Shown here in pieces: positions 9,962-16,927 of a stretch of DNA of 30,828 nucleotides. The notes below the pieces were generated by a model. It made no database searches. It was not told the DNA's origin and worked only from the letters and a program-made list of their open reading frames with translations. Numbering within the stretch: position 1 is the stretch's first letter; every line of letters begins with the position of its first letter. The stretch comes from Bradyrhizobium sp. (GTDB taxonomy: Bacteria; Pseudomonadota; Alphaproteobacteria; Rhizobiales; Xanthobacteraceae). The stretch spans positions 1 to 30,828 of the forward strand of contig JAQGKJ010000290.1 in the NCBI GenBank assembly GCA_028290165.1, written 5' to 3'. The position numbers were made by a program, and so were the translations under genes.

Positions 9962-11035
9962 GTGTCAAATCAGGTCGATTCCCCTGACAATCCGGGGCTC
10001 CCCAGCGGCGTGATGGCCAAGGCCGCGCCCTTGGCCTGGGGCGTTGCGCTCTGTGCACTCCTCACCCTTGTCGCGCTGACGATCCAGGCCCTCGAAGAGC
10101 GGTTTGTCGGACATCCCTACGTCGAAGCCATCGTGCTCGCGATCCTGCTCGGGACCGCCATCCGCACGCTGTGGGAGCCAGGCCGCCGCTGGCGCGCTGG
10201 CGTCGCCTTCACCGCCAAACAATTGCTTGAGGTGGCGGTCGCGCTGCTTGGCGCTTCGCTGACGATTGCGGCGATCGCCGCATCGGGCGTTGTCCTGCTG
10301 GGCGCCATCGTCGCCGTCGTGATTGTGACGCTCGCGGTCAGCTTCGGCATCAGCCGGGCGCTCGGTCTGTCGGTTCGCCTGTCGATCCTGATCGCTTGCG
10401 GCAATTCCATCTGCGGTAACTCGGCGATTGCCGCCGTTGCCCCGGTCATTGGCGCGAGCACCGACGATGTCGCCTCCTCGATTTCCTTTACCGCCGTGCT
10501 CGGCGTCATCGTGGTGCTCGGCCTGCCGCTTTTGATCCCGCTTATGCACCTCTCGGAATCTCAGTATGGAATCCTCGCCGGCATGACGGTCTACGCGGTT
10601 CCGCAAGTGCTTGCGGCGACCATGCCGGCGGGGCTCGTGAGCACGCAGATCGGCACCCTGGTCAAATTGGTCAGGGTCATGATGCTCGGCCCGGTGGTCG
10701 CATGCATTGCGGTGTCCGCGCGAAGCCTGCGGGGCGGTCGATCGTCGGGCATCTCCGAGCCGAACAGCTTCTTCAAGACAGTACCGTGGTTCATCGTGGC
10801 GTTCTTTGTGCTGGCGACGCTGCGCTCGCTATCGCTGCTGCCGACTGCTACCGTTTTTCCGCTGCAGAAAACAGCCAGCATCCTCACCGTCATGTCGATG
10901 GCGGCCCTGGGTCTCGGCGTTGACCTGCGCGTCATCAGCCGCCTGGGCGGCAGAGTCACCGCGGCGGTGACGTTGTCATTGTTGTTTCTTCTTGGCGTCA
11001 GCCTTTGCCTCGTGCGCTATATCGCCCCGGCCTGA
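9962..11035 (+). CDS. YeiH-family (UPF0324) putative sulfate/sulfite exporter
   Basis: 357 residues and about ten hydrophobic helices, with the family's glycine- and asparagine-rich signature ACGNSICGNSAIAAVAPVI near the middle and AGMTVYAVPQVLAA after it. The start is a GTG at 9962 with AAGGA eight bases upstream. Members are inner-membrane proteins proposed to export sulfate or sulfite; some lie in sulfonate-degradation loci (TauZ type). Placement beside a LysR regulator and about 1.4 kb from the DHPS-type locus suggests disposal of sulfite or sulfate released from sulfonates, but no desulfonating enzyme (SuyAB, CuyA, Xsc) is visible here. The 3' end overlaps the start of a HEAT-like remnant. 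Confidence 0.88.
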   Translation: MSNQVDSPDNPGLPSGVMAKAAPLAWGVALCALLTLVALTIQALEERFVGHPYVEAIVLAILLGTAIRTLWEPGRRWRAGVAFTAKQLLEVAVALLGASLTIAAIAASGVVLLGAIVAVVIVTLAVSFGISRALGLSVRLSILIACGNSICGNSAIAAVAPVIGASTDDVASSISFTAVLGVIVVLGLPLLIPLMHLSESQYGILAGMTVYAVPQVLAATMPAGLVSTQIGTLVKLVRVMMLGPVVACIAVSARSLRGGRSSGISEPNSFFKTVPWFIVAFFVLATLRSLSLLPTATVFPLQKTASILTVMSMAALGLGVDLRVISRLGGRVTAAVTLSLLFLLGVSLCLVRYIAPA

Positions 11036-11195
11036 GCAGGAGGCGGAAGGCGCGGCGGCGCTCGGTGAAATCGCCGATGCCAGCGGCCGGAAGTATCTCG
11101 AGCCCATTCTCGACGACCCCGATCCCGAGGTCCGGAAGAACGCGCGCTGGGCGATGCAGCGGATTATCTCGATGCAAGGTGCTTTGGGATCGTAA
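11034..11195 (+). pseudogene. Remnant of a HEAT-repeat protein
   Basis: One frame downstream of the exporter reads AAALGEIADASGRKYLEPIL then DDPDPEVRKNARWAMQRI, a typical single HEAT repeat, and stops at 11195. It has no credible start codon or ribosome site of its own and its upstream part lies inside the exporter gene in another frame. It looks like the tail of a larger HEAT-repeat gene whose front was lost when the exporter gene was joined to it. A tiny real gene started within the exporter end is less likely. Confidence 0.4.
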
Positions 11196-11326
11196 CTGCG
11201 AGCGGAGGTTGGTCTCGCCGGGCTTCGGATTTCCCAATAAACGCCTTTTCTGCGCGGCTGGCCCGCTCCATACTGCTTCCGAAACTGCACACGTACGCAG
11301 GTCACGGAGGATCGCAAAGCCACCCA

Positions 11327-12157
11327 ATGGCCATTTCAAAAAACAACTCGGCAAACGATTTGCGCGTTGCGGTGGTCGGGCTCGGGCCGATCGGAACAAG
11401 GGTCGCAGAAGCGCTGGACCGGGGAATAGATGGATTGGTGCTCGCCGCGGTCGCGGTGCAAAATCCGGAAAAACACCGGGACTGGCTGTCCAGGCTGGCA
11501 AAACCCCCCGCCGTCCTGCCGATCGAGGCGCTTTCGGACGCCGCTGATATCGTCATCGAGTGTGCGCCGAGCCGGCTGATCCGGTCCGTCGTCGCGCCAT
11601 TTGTCGCAAGCGGAAAGACCGCTGTCGTGCTCAGCGCCGGCGCGCTGCTCGAGCACGAGGACCTGATCGAGCTTGCGAAACAGAACGGCGGTCAAATCGT
11701 GGTGCCGACGGGCGCGCTGATTGGCCTCGATGCCGTGACCGCAGCCGCGGTCGGGAAAATCCATTCGGTGCGCATGGTGACGCGAAAGCCGGTCCAGGGG
11801 CTCGCCGGCGCTCCCTATATCGTCGAGAACAACATCGACATCGAGCACATCACCGAGCCGCTGCGGATATTCGAGGGCACGGCGCGAGAGGCCGCAAAAG
11901 GCTTTCCGGCAAACCTGAATGTGGCCGTCGCCCTCTCGCTTGCCGGGATCGGCCCCGACCGCACCAGGCTGGAGATTTGGGCCGACCCCGCATTAACGCG
12001 CAACGTGCATCGCATCGAAGTGGAATCGGACTCGGCCCGCTTTTCGATGTCGATCGAGAACATCCCGTCGGAAAACCCGAGGACGGGTCTGATCACCGCG
12101 CTCTCGGTGATCGCCTATCTTCGCAAGCACGGTGCACCCCTTCGCGTCGGAACCTGA
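11327..12157 (+). CDS. Aspartate-dehydrogenase-family (NadX-like) oxidoreductase
   Basis: 276 residues. The N-terminal Rossmann motif is VVGLGPIG (about 16-23). The C-terminal part carries FPANLNVAVALSLAGIGPD and ADPALTRNVHRIEVES, segments typical of L-aspartate dehydrogenase, including its conserved histidine. The family oxidises L-aspartate to iminoaspartate or oxaloacetate with NAD(P), for NAD synthesis or catabolism. No nadA or nadC neighbours it, so a biosynthetic role is not indicated. Cysteate is the sulfonate analogue of aspartate, and the gene sits behind a sulfate/sulfite exporter, so cysteate oxidation is a testable idea. The GGAGG ribosome site is unusually far (about 16 bases) from the only available ATG. 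Confidence 0.8.
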   Translation: MAISKNNSANDLRVAVVGLGPIGTRVAEALDRGIDGLVLAAVAVQNPEKHRDWLSRLAKPPAVLPIEALSDAADIVIECAPSRLIRSVVAPFVASGKTAVVLSAGALLEHEDLIELAKQNGGQIVVPTGALIGLDAVTAAAVGKIHSVRMVTRKPVQGLAGAPYIVENNIDIEHITEPLRIFEGTAREAAKGFPANLNVAVALSLAGIGPDRTRLEIWADPALTRNVHRIEVESDSARFSMSIENIPSENPRTGLITALSVIAYLRKHGAPLRVGT

Positions 12158-12184
12158 CCGGCAAGTGCCGCTGGGTTGCGACGG

Positions 12185-12228
12185 GCCCTCACTCGTGAGG
12201 GCGGTGCAGGGATCAACGGCTTTGCCGT
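12185..12228 (+). terminator. Paired hairpins after the aspartate-dehydrogenase gene
   Basis: An 8-base stem GCCCTCAC/GTGAGGGC (12185-12202, two-base gap between arms) is followed by AACGGC-TTT-GCCGTT (12214-12228) and then a T-rich GTTGTTTTGTC. This may end transcription of the upstream gene. No clean U-run follows the first stem directly, so the call is tentative. Confidence 0.4.
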
Positions 12229-12249
12229 TCGAGGCGTTGTTTTGTCGCA

Positions 12250-12274
12250 GGAACGACGCCCCATAACCCTGGTT
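12250..12274 (+). promoter_or_regulatory. EcfG-like promoter candidate (imperfect)
   Basis: GGAAC (12250-12254), 16 bases, then GGTT (12271-12274), one mismatch from the alphaproteobacterial general-stress consensus GGAAC-N16/17-CGTT. It is about 180 bases ahead of the gene at 12457. The rest of the 12158-12456 gap shows only the hairpins at 12185-12228. Confidence 0.3.
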
Positions 12275-12456
12275 TTTATTTTGGGCCATGATGGATGCAT
12301 GCGCCTGCACAGCCTCGCCCTTTCCACATTTACAAAGCCCCCGGGCGGGGTTGTGCTTGTCCAGGGCCCGACAAATAAGAGCGGCCCGGCCGGCCGCCCT
12401 TTGCGGAAACTTCGCCGCGGTTTGCGCGTTCGCCTTCGTTGTTATGGAGGGCGGCG

Positions 12457-13068
12457 ATGCCGTTTTCTTTGGGCTCATATCTGTTGGGCGTTGGCACCGT
12501 CGTGGGCGCGCTCGCGTTCGGCGTGGGTAGCGGCGTTCTCATGACCAATACTGCCGTGAAGGAAACCGTGGCAGGACCGGGAAAAGTCGAGCGGGCCGCC
12601 CGGGCCCAGCCGGAGCCTGCGGCGGCGGCGCAAGTCGCGAACGCCAGGGAAAATCCTGCGCCGCCTGTCGAGCCGGCAGCGGCCGCGCGTGCCGATCCTG
12701 TTTCCGCGGCTCAGGCGGAAACGCCGAAACCGGACACGCGAAAAGAAGCGGAACGCGCAAGAGAACCGGGTCCGCCGAAGCAGGGCGACATGGCAAATCA
12801 GACGGAACCAAATCAGGCCGGACAGAGGGAAGCCGAGCAGAAGAAAATTTCAGAGCGCAGAAGCGAACGACAGAAACGATATGCCGAGCGAAAAGCCAGA
12901 GTTGCGGCCCTCAGACAGAAGCAGCGGCAGTTCGAGGAGCAGGAAGAGCCTCCGCGAGAAGGCTTTGCCTTCGGCCGCGAAGAGCCGCGTTTCGACCTCT
13001 TCCAGATCCTGAGACCCCGGCCGTTCGACCGATCGGATGACATGATACCGGTTGAGCGCGACGATTGA
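12457..13068 (+). CDS. Membrane-anchored Ala/Pro-rich and charged protein, unknown function
   Basis: 203 residues from the ATG at 12457, six bases after GGAGG. One N-terminal helix (SYLLGVGTVVGALAFGVGSG, about 5-24) anchors it in the inner membrane. A low-complexity Ala/Pro/Glu-rich linker (about 40-120) follows, then a strongly charged Arg/Lys/Glu/Gln stretch likely to be helical or coiled (about 125-165), and an acidic, Phe-rich tail. No catalytic domain was recognised. The layout suits a periplasmic scaffold or a protein that spans towards the cell wall, but this is only shape. It stands alone between the aspartate-dehydrogenase gene and the frameshifted small gene. Confidence 0.75.
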   Translation: MPFSLGSYLLGVGTVVGALAFGVGSGVLMTNTAVKETVAGPGKVERAARAQPEPAAAAQVANARENPAPPVEPAAAARADPVSAAQAETPKPDTRKEAERAREPGPPKQGDMANQTEPNQAGQREAEQKKISERRSERQKRYAERKARVAALRQKQRQFEEQEEPPREGFAFGREEPRFDLFQILRPRPFDRSDDMIPVERDD

Positions 13069-13204
13069 GTACGGGTTCCGCAGCCGCATGCTCCAAACGC
13101 GCGCCGTTCCGCCGCAACAACTGTCCGGCCAGGCAACGCGGTTTGGAAAGCTCACGCGATGGCCCCAAGGGGGCGCCCGTTGCCAGACCGAGCGGACCGC
13201 AAGC

Positions 13205-13229
13205 GGAACACTTTTGGCCTGCATGCGTT
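13205..13229 (+). promoter_or_regulatory. EcfG-type general stress promoter
   Basis: GGAAC (13205-13209), 16 bases, CGTT (13226-13229): an exact match to the EcfG/PhyR-controlled promoter consensus of alphaproteobacteria. It ends 34 bases before the ATG at 13264, so it most likely drives the frameshifted small gene. Confidence 0.6.
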
Positions 13230-13263
13230 CCGCATTTCGACGGAAATTTCGAAGGGATACAGG

Positions 13264-13507
13264 ATGGGTTTTCCGTGGCCGGTAACCGAGGATGAACTGG
13301 TGCTCGATGACGCGCTGGATATCGCCATGCGCAATTTCGATCTGCCGCACGACCAGGACGAGTATGCCGGCGTGCAATCCTTCGCCGCGGAGGCGATCAT
13401 GGAGGACTGGCGAGGGCGTCAGGAACAAGGTTGTCCTCGCCAACAAGGCCATCGCTGAAATCGAAGAGCGTCACCCGCTCAGGAACGAACTGCGGCGGGC
13501 TTCGTGA
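13264..13507 (+). pseudogene. Small conserved-type gene broken by a one-base frameshift
   Basis: The ATG at 13264 follows AGGG and opens a protein starting MGFPWPVTEDELVLDDALD; in this frame it ends at 13458 with an implausible tail (QEQGCPRQQGHR). The adjacent frame continues the protein sensibly: after DWR at about 13411 it reads EGVRNKVVLANKAIAEIEER and stops at 13507. Adding one base near 13408-13412 joins the halves into about 81 residues. So a single-base deletion, or a sequencing error, has split the gene. The function is unknown; the acidic, helical composition and a stress promoter suggest a small cytoplasmic stress protein. Programmed frameshifting is not supported, since no slippery run is visible at the site. 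Confidence 0.65.
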
Positions 13508-13623
13508 GCCGTCGTTGATAGCTTGCCCCAATATGGCGCGAAGACCGCACTATGCATGCGTCGCGGGATACGGCTCAGTGTCGCGAGCTGATCGACGCGT
13601 CTCGTGCTTATCCCGCCGGAGCA

Positions 13624-13857
13624 TTACATTCCGTGCTCCTGAAATGCCTTGCGGCATGTCCGGCCAAGTCGTTCACGGTTTTGCTGGAGGCATTGCTGGA
13701 CGGCGTTATCGCCTTCCGCCAGTTGATTTCGGCAAAACCGCGACGCATCGCGCGAGCAAGCCTGCCGCTCTTGCGGCGTGCCCTGTCCGGTCTCCGCTCG
13801 CGCATTGCAACATCCCAAAACCAGCGCGGAAATTGTTATCAAAACAAATCTGCTCAT
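13624..13857 (-). CDS. Small secreted cysteine-rich protein
   Basis: 77 residues with a signal peptide (MSRFVLITISALVLGCCNARA); cleavage after ARA at residue 21 is likely, although LVLGC could act as a lipobox. The mature part has a repeated pattern of Cys spacing: ACSRDASRFC, then CLQQNRERLGRTC, as in the short Cys-rich repeat found in some periplasmic proteins and presumably held by disulfides. The ATG has an excellent GGAGGAAACA site. It lies downstream of, and on the same strand as, the YciF-like gene but is separated from it by a strong hairpin, so it is probably transcribed on its own. The function is unknown. Confidence 0.8.
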   Translation of the reverse strand: MSRFVLITISALVLGCCNARAETGQGTPQERQACSRDASRFCRNQLAEGDNAVQQCLQQNRERLGRTCRKAFQEHGM

Positions 13858-13906
13858 TGTTTCCTCCGAGGTGATTGTTCGCTCCTCCAGATATCGTTTG
13901 TGATCG

Positions 13907-13940
13907 GCGTCTGCCGGACGGCAAGCGCCCCGGCAGACGC
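13907..13940. terminator. Strong 11-base-pair hairpin between two minus-strand genes
   Basis: GCGTCTGCCGG (13907-13917) pairs perfectly with CCGGCAGACGC (13930-13940) across a 12-base loop. It lies 19 bases beyond the end of the YciF-like gene (13959) on the minus strand, a terminator position, but no U-run follows, so it may instead be an mRNA-stabilising hairpin. Confidence 0.45.
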
Positions 13941-13958
13941 TTCCCAGGCAGCTACATT

Positions 13959-14453
13959 TCAGGCAGCCACGGCGTCGCGATTGACTTCGCGTTTGGCGAG
14001 CTGGGTCAGCAGGGCATCGGCCCGTTTCTCTTCCTCGAGACTTAGATGCAGCATCTTCTGCTCGTCCCGCAGGCCCAGCTGGCCGGCGAGCGCCGCCGCC
14101 GTGCCATACGCGGCAATTTCGTAATGCTCGAGCTTTTGCGCGGACGCAATCAGGCCCGCGTCGCGAAGATCGTCGACGCCCAGGATCGTAAGCATCTTCT
14201 TGGTCTCGGCAATGAGCGCCTGCATGGCCTGGTCGATATGCGCCGTGGGACTGGCACCATGTTGCCGCAGGATGGTCGCCAATCGCTCCCTCTGGGTTTC
14301 GGTTTCCGCGCGATGGTGAACCAAGAGACGCTTTAGGGTGGGATGCGTGGCCGCGCCCGCCATGCGCAGCAATGCATCGGAAAGCTGCTCTTCGACACTC
14401 GCCAGTTCCTGCAGTTCTGCAAGGTACATGTCCTTGAAATTTCTGATCTCCAT
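13959..14453 (-). CDS. YciF-type ferritin-like protein (DUF892)
   Basis: 164 residues, almost all alpha helix, matching the YciE/YciF family from its opening FKDMYLAELQELASVEEQL. Likely metal-binding acidic and His residues occur in each of four helices: AELQEL..EEQ, HHRAETETQ, KLEHYEIAAYG and LEEEKRADALL. Family members are ferritin-like four-helix bundles linked to stress and stationary phase; a binuclear iron centre is expected but its activity is poorly known. The ATG follows AAGGGG. A perfect GGAAC-N17-CGTT promoter lies about 100 bases upstream on the same strand, consistent with control by the general stress sigma factor. Confidence 0.88.
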   Translation of the reverse strand: MEIRNFKDMYLAELQELASVEEQLSDALLRMAGAATHPTLKRLLVHHRAETETQRERLATILRQHGASPTAHIDQAMQALIAETKKMLTILGVDDLRDAGLIASAQKLEHYEIAAYGTAAALAGQLGLRDEQKMLHLSLEEEKRADALLTQLAKREVNRDAVAA

Positions 14454-14552
14454 GGCGATACCCCTTTCGTCGATCTGAGATGCGTCCGAAATTTCCGGGA
14501 GTGGAACCGGAGCAGCGGCGGCTGGCCCGGTTTCTCCACTCCCGATGTTCTC

Positions 14553-14578
14553 AACGAGATCCGGCGACCCTCTGTTCC
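14553..14578 (-). promoter_or_regulatory. EcfG-type general stress promoter of the YciF-like gene
   Basis: On the minus strand GGAAC (14578-14574), 17 bases, CGTT (14556-14553), an exact consensus match. It points at the DUF892 gene starting at 14453, leaving a leader of nearly 100 bases. Confidence 0.55.
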
Positions 14579-14658
14579 CGTGAACCGCGTGGTGGCATTG
14601 GCGTTATATCCGGAACCTTTGGCGCCAATTCTGCGACAGCATCTGGAGCATCGCCTAA

Positions 14659-15114
14659 ATGACCGCGGAACCCAGACCGTTTGTTTCCCACGACAGTCTC
14701 ATTCTCGTCGGTGATGGGCAAAAGGCCCTCTTCTTGCGCAACAGAGGCAGCGCGCAGCATGTGGATCTTGTCGTTGAACGGATTCTCGAACGGGACAATC
14801 CACCAACACGTGAGCAGGGCACCGATCGCCCGGGACGATCCAACGCAAGTCCTGGCGTTGCCCGAAGCGCGATGCAAGAAGTCGACTGGCATCACCTTGC
14901 AAAGGAGAGGTTTGCCGACGAACTGGCCGAAGCACTCTATCGCTATGCCCACGCCGACGGTTTCCAGAGACTTGTCATCATCGCGCCGCCCAAGATACTG
15001 GGCAATCTTCGCAGGGCGTTTCACGCCGAGGTCCTCGATCGCATCGCCGCCGAGATCCCCAAGGAATTGACGACGCATCCGGTCGCGGAGATCGGGAAGC
15101 TCATCGCCGCTTAG
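14659..15114 (+). CDS. Host-attachment family protein (baeRF-like fold)
   Basis: 151 residues. It matches the family named after a protein needed for Agrobacterium attachment to host cells: an N-terminal strand LILVGDGQKALFLRN, a central TDRPGRS, and a C-terminal block ending LGNLRRAFHAEVLDRIAAEI then PKELTTHPVAEIGKLI. The fold is related to archaeal/eukaryotic release factor 1 domains; the biochemical role is unclear and the attachment label rests on family naming. It is cytoplasmic, with no signal peptide. The ATG has GGAG ten bases upstream. It is divergent from the YciF-like gene across about 200 bases, in a neighbourhood of small stress genes, so a stress role is as likely as attachment. 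Confidence 0.82.
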   Translation: MTAEPRPFVSHDSLILVGDGQKALFLRNRGSAQHVDLVVERILERDNPPTREQGTDRPGRSNASPGVARSAMQEVDWHHLAKERFADELAEALYRYAHADGFQRLVIIAPPKILGNLRRAFHAEVLDRIAAEIPKELTTHPVAEIGKLIAA

Positions 15115-15401
15115 CGGCGCATGCTGCCCAAATTTATCGCACGCCACCACCAACCGGCACGTCACGGTTGCACCACGATCGCAGTCAAACCGCATTCGGC
15201 AAAAAGGCGTATTGGAAATTTCACGAATTGAGCGGGAACGTTTCCAGCGCGGATTAATTCGATCTGAAGGTAGAGCCGGCGTCAACGATCCTGATCGTTG
15301 GCATGAATGGCAGGCCGCGATATCGCCATCGCGGCGTTGCAGTGGGCGCGTCCGGGAAGAGAGCACACCCAGCCGGGCTGAAATCAAAAAAGGAGCAGGC
15401 C

Positions 15402-15692
15402 ATGAAGCTAAATTCGGCACAGCTGAAGAGAACCTTGAGCCAATTCGATGCCGAGGTTCTTCCCGATGATCATCCGGCCGTGAGCCAACTGAACAACCTG
15501 TTTGGCGATCATACGTTCTTTCTCGACGGCGGCGGTCTCAAGGTCCTGGAGCCCACCGAAGCACCGGAAACGGAACCTCGAACCGGCCAGGTCGTGAGTC
15601 TCGCCGACTGGAGCGATGCCAGTCTTACCAGCCTGAGACCGCATGAACCCGAACTGACGGGCGTGGTCATCGTCCTCGAGTTCAAACACTGA
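15402..15692 (+). CDS. Small conserved-type hypothetical protein
   Basis: 96 residues from the ATG at 15402, preceded by AGGAG; the frame is open further upstream but without comparable signals. It begins MKLNSAQLKRTLSQFDAEVL and is acidic, with an AVSQLNNLFGDHTFFLDGGG segment in the middle and a hydrophobic TGVVIVLEF end. It has no signal peptide, membrane helix or recognised domain. The composition suggests a small soluble cytoplasmic protein. It is separated from the host-attachment gene by about 290 bases in which no gene or clear signal was seen. Confidence 0.7.
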   Translation: MKLNSAQLKRTLSQFDAEVLPDDHPAVSQLNNLFGDHTFFLDGGGLKVLEPTEAPETEPRTGQVVSLADWSDASLTSLRPHEPELTGVVIVLEFKH

Positions 15693-15763
15693 TCTGGCTC
15701 CAGGGCAGACAACGGGTCTGCACAGGGGGCCGCGGTGAAGCGAAGGTGGCCGTGATGCCGTCG

Positions 15764-15901
15764 TCATGATGCGCATTCAACTGCTTTTTCCGGCACGCAG
15801 GCGATAATTGCGTTGCGGTCTTCGATACCCTGTTCATCGACGATCCATACCCTGAAGTTGTCCCCGGCAAGGCGGGCCGCGATATGCGGCTTTCGCCAAC
15901 G
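15764..15901 (-). pseudogene. Short protein-like remnant without a start codon
   Basis: In the otherwise empty stretch 15693-16022, the minus strand reads KPHIAARLAGDNFRVWIVDE followed by QGIEDRNAIIACVPEKAVEC, ending AS and a stop at 15764. The composition is convincingly protein-like, but no ATG, GTG or TTG with a ribosome site is present in frame. It may be the tail of a decayed gene. No function can be given. Confidence 0.3.
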
Positions 15902-16022
15902 TGATATCCTTGCTCGCCGCCGCGACAACGTCGCTCCCTGATATACGGTGCCTGTGATCTGATGCTTGAGACAGGAATTTGTATGGTATAGACATATTCA
16001 GCCGCACCAGGAGACCACGGTC

Positions 16023-16343
16023 GTGATTACCGCCAATCAGCTCAGGGCCGCACGCGCGCTCCTGAACATCGATCAGCGGCAAATGGCTGAGCTGGCGGGC
16101 CTTTCGATTCCGACGATTCAACGCATGGAAGCCAGCGATGGCGTGGTCCGCGGCAATGTCGATTCGCTCATGAAGCTGGTTTCCGCGCTCGACAATGCGG
16201 GGATCGAGTTGATCAATCCGGGAGTTCCGTCCCCGACCGGAGGCCGCGGCGTGCGGCTGCGGGAGCACGTCACCAAACCCAAGGCGAAGCCGATCCGGCA
16301 GCCAAAATTGTCATCGTCGCGGGCGCTGGAGCGGGCGCGGTGA
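16023..16343 (+). CDS. XRE-family small regulator, paralogue A
   Basis: 106 residues from a GTG at 16023, chosen because the paralogue at 24112-24432 starts at the same point (ITA-QLRAAR) and AGGAG lies upstream; a start at 15966 is possible but unsupported. The helix-turn-helix is LRAARALLNIDQRQMAELAG followed by LSIPTIQRMEAS. The C-terminal third is basic and probably flexible. It converges on the last gene of the Ehr-type operon with only three bases between the stop codons. The first 66 residues are about three-quarters identical to the operon's own regulator, so the two may recognise the same site or heterodimerise. The target is unproven. Confidence 0.82.
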   Translation: MITANQLRAARALLNIDQRQMAELAGLSIPTIQRMEASDGVVRGNVDSLMKLVSALDNAGIELINPGVPSPTGGRGVRLREHVTKPKAKPIRQPKLSSSRALERAR

Positions 16344-16346
16344 ACT

Positions 16347-16829
16347 CTACGGCTTGATCGCGGCGGCCTGGGCATTGGCACCGAAGCCAGCCACCGCAAG
16401 GCTCATCATTCCCGACCATATGATGGGCGCGGCCTCGAAATAGCCGAGATACCAGCCCTGTGCCGTCAGAATGGAAGGCGGCGCGCGAAGCGAGAGCGCC
16501 GCGAATCCCATGGCGGCGAACCATAGCGCGATCGTCAGGGTATTGGCCGCGCGATCGGGGCTTGAACGGTTCATCAGGCCGGATGCGCGTCGGATGCGCC
16601 CGGCCGTGGAATCAACGAACCGGTGCCGTGTCAGCGCCGCCCCCACGGCGGTGGCAAGATAGATCAGCTGCAGAAGAGGAATCAGCGACAGAACGGCCGG
16701 GTCGCGCGCGGAGACCTGCAGGTTTTCTATCCTGTGGCGCGCATAAAATAGCATAAGCAGCGTTGCCAGGATGAGGGCGATGCCCTGCGCGCAGGCCGCG
16801 ATCATTCCTGCCTGGAATAGCCGCAACAC
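16347..16829 (-). CDS. Four-helix membrane protein at the end of the Ehr-type operon
   Basis: About 152-160 residues with four hydrophobic helices (AACAQGIALILATLLMLFYA; LSLIPLLQLIYLATAVGAAL; TLTIALWFAAMGFAALSL; YLGYFEAAPIIWSGMMSLA). No family was recognised. The start is uncertain: a GTG at 16829 or the ATG at 16805, neither with a convincing ribosome site; the longer frame upstream overlaps the preceding gene and is not protein-like. It follows the NuoB/HyfI-like gene by about 100 bases on the same strand, so it may be an extra membrane subunit or assembly factor of the complex. It does not resemble NuoA, NuoJ or HyfE. Confidence 0.6.
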   Translation of the reverse strand: MLRLFQAGMIAACAQGIALILATLLMLFYARHRIENLQVSARDPAVLSLIPLLQLIYLATAVGAALTRHRFVDSTAGRIRRASGLMNRSSPDRAANTLTIALWFAAMGFAALSLRAPPSILTAQGWYLGYFEAAPIIWSGMMSLAVAGFGANAQAAAIKP

Positions 16830-16927
16830 CGAGACGATTTTGGGGACTTGACGGCGCAAGCGCGGATTCCGTGGATGTCGTTTCTCGCGAATAGAATACG
16901 CCCAGTTACCGGGTCGAGCGCATTTTC

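Noticed and set aside
13411..13411. Programmed ribosomal frameshift in the small stress gene
   Set aside because: No slippery heptamer or downstream structure was seen; a simple one-base deletion or sequencing error explains the split.
14612..14637. Possible EcfG promoter ahead of the host-attachment-family gene (GGAAC-N17-CGAC)
   Set aside because: The -10 part has two mismatches in four bases, so the match is too weak to list as a promoter.
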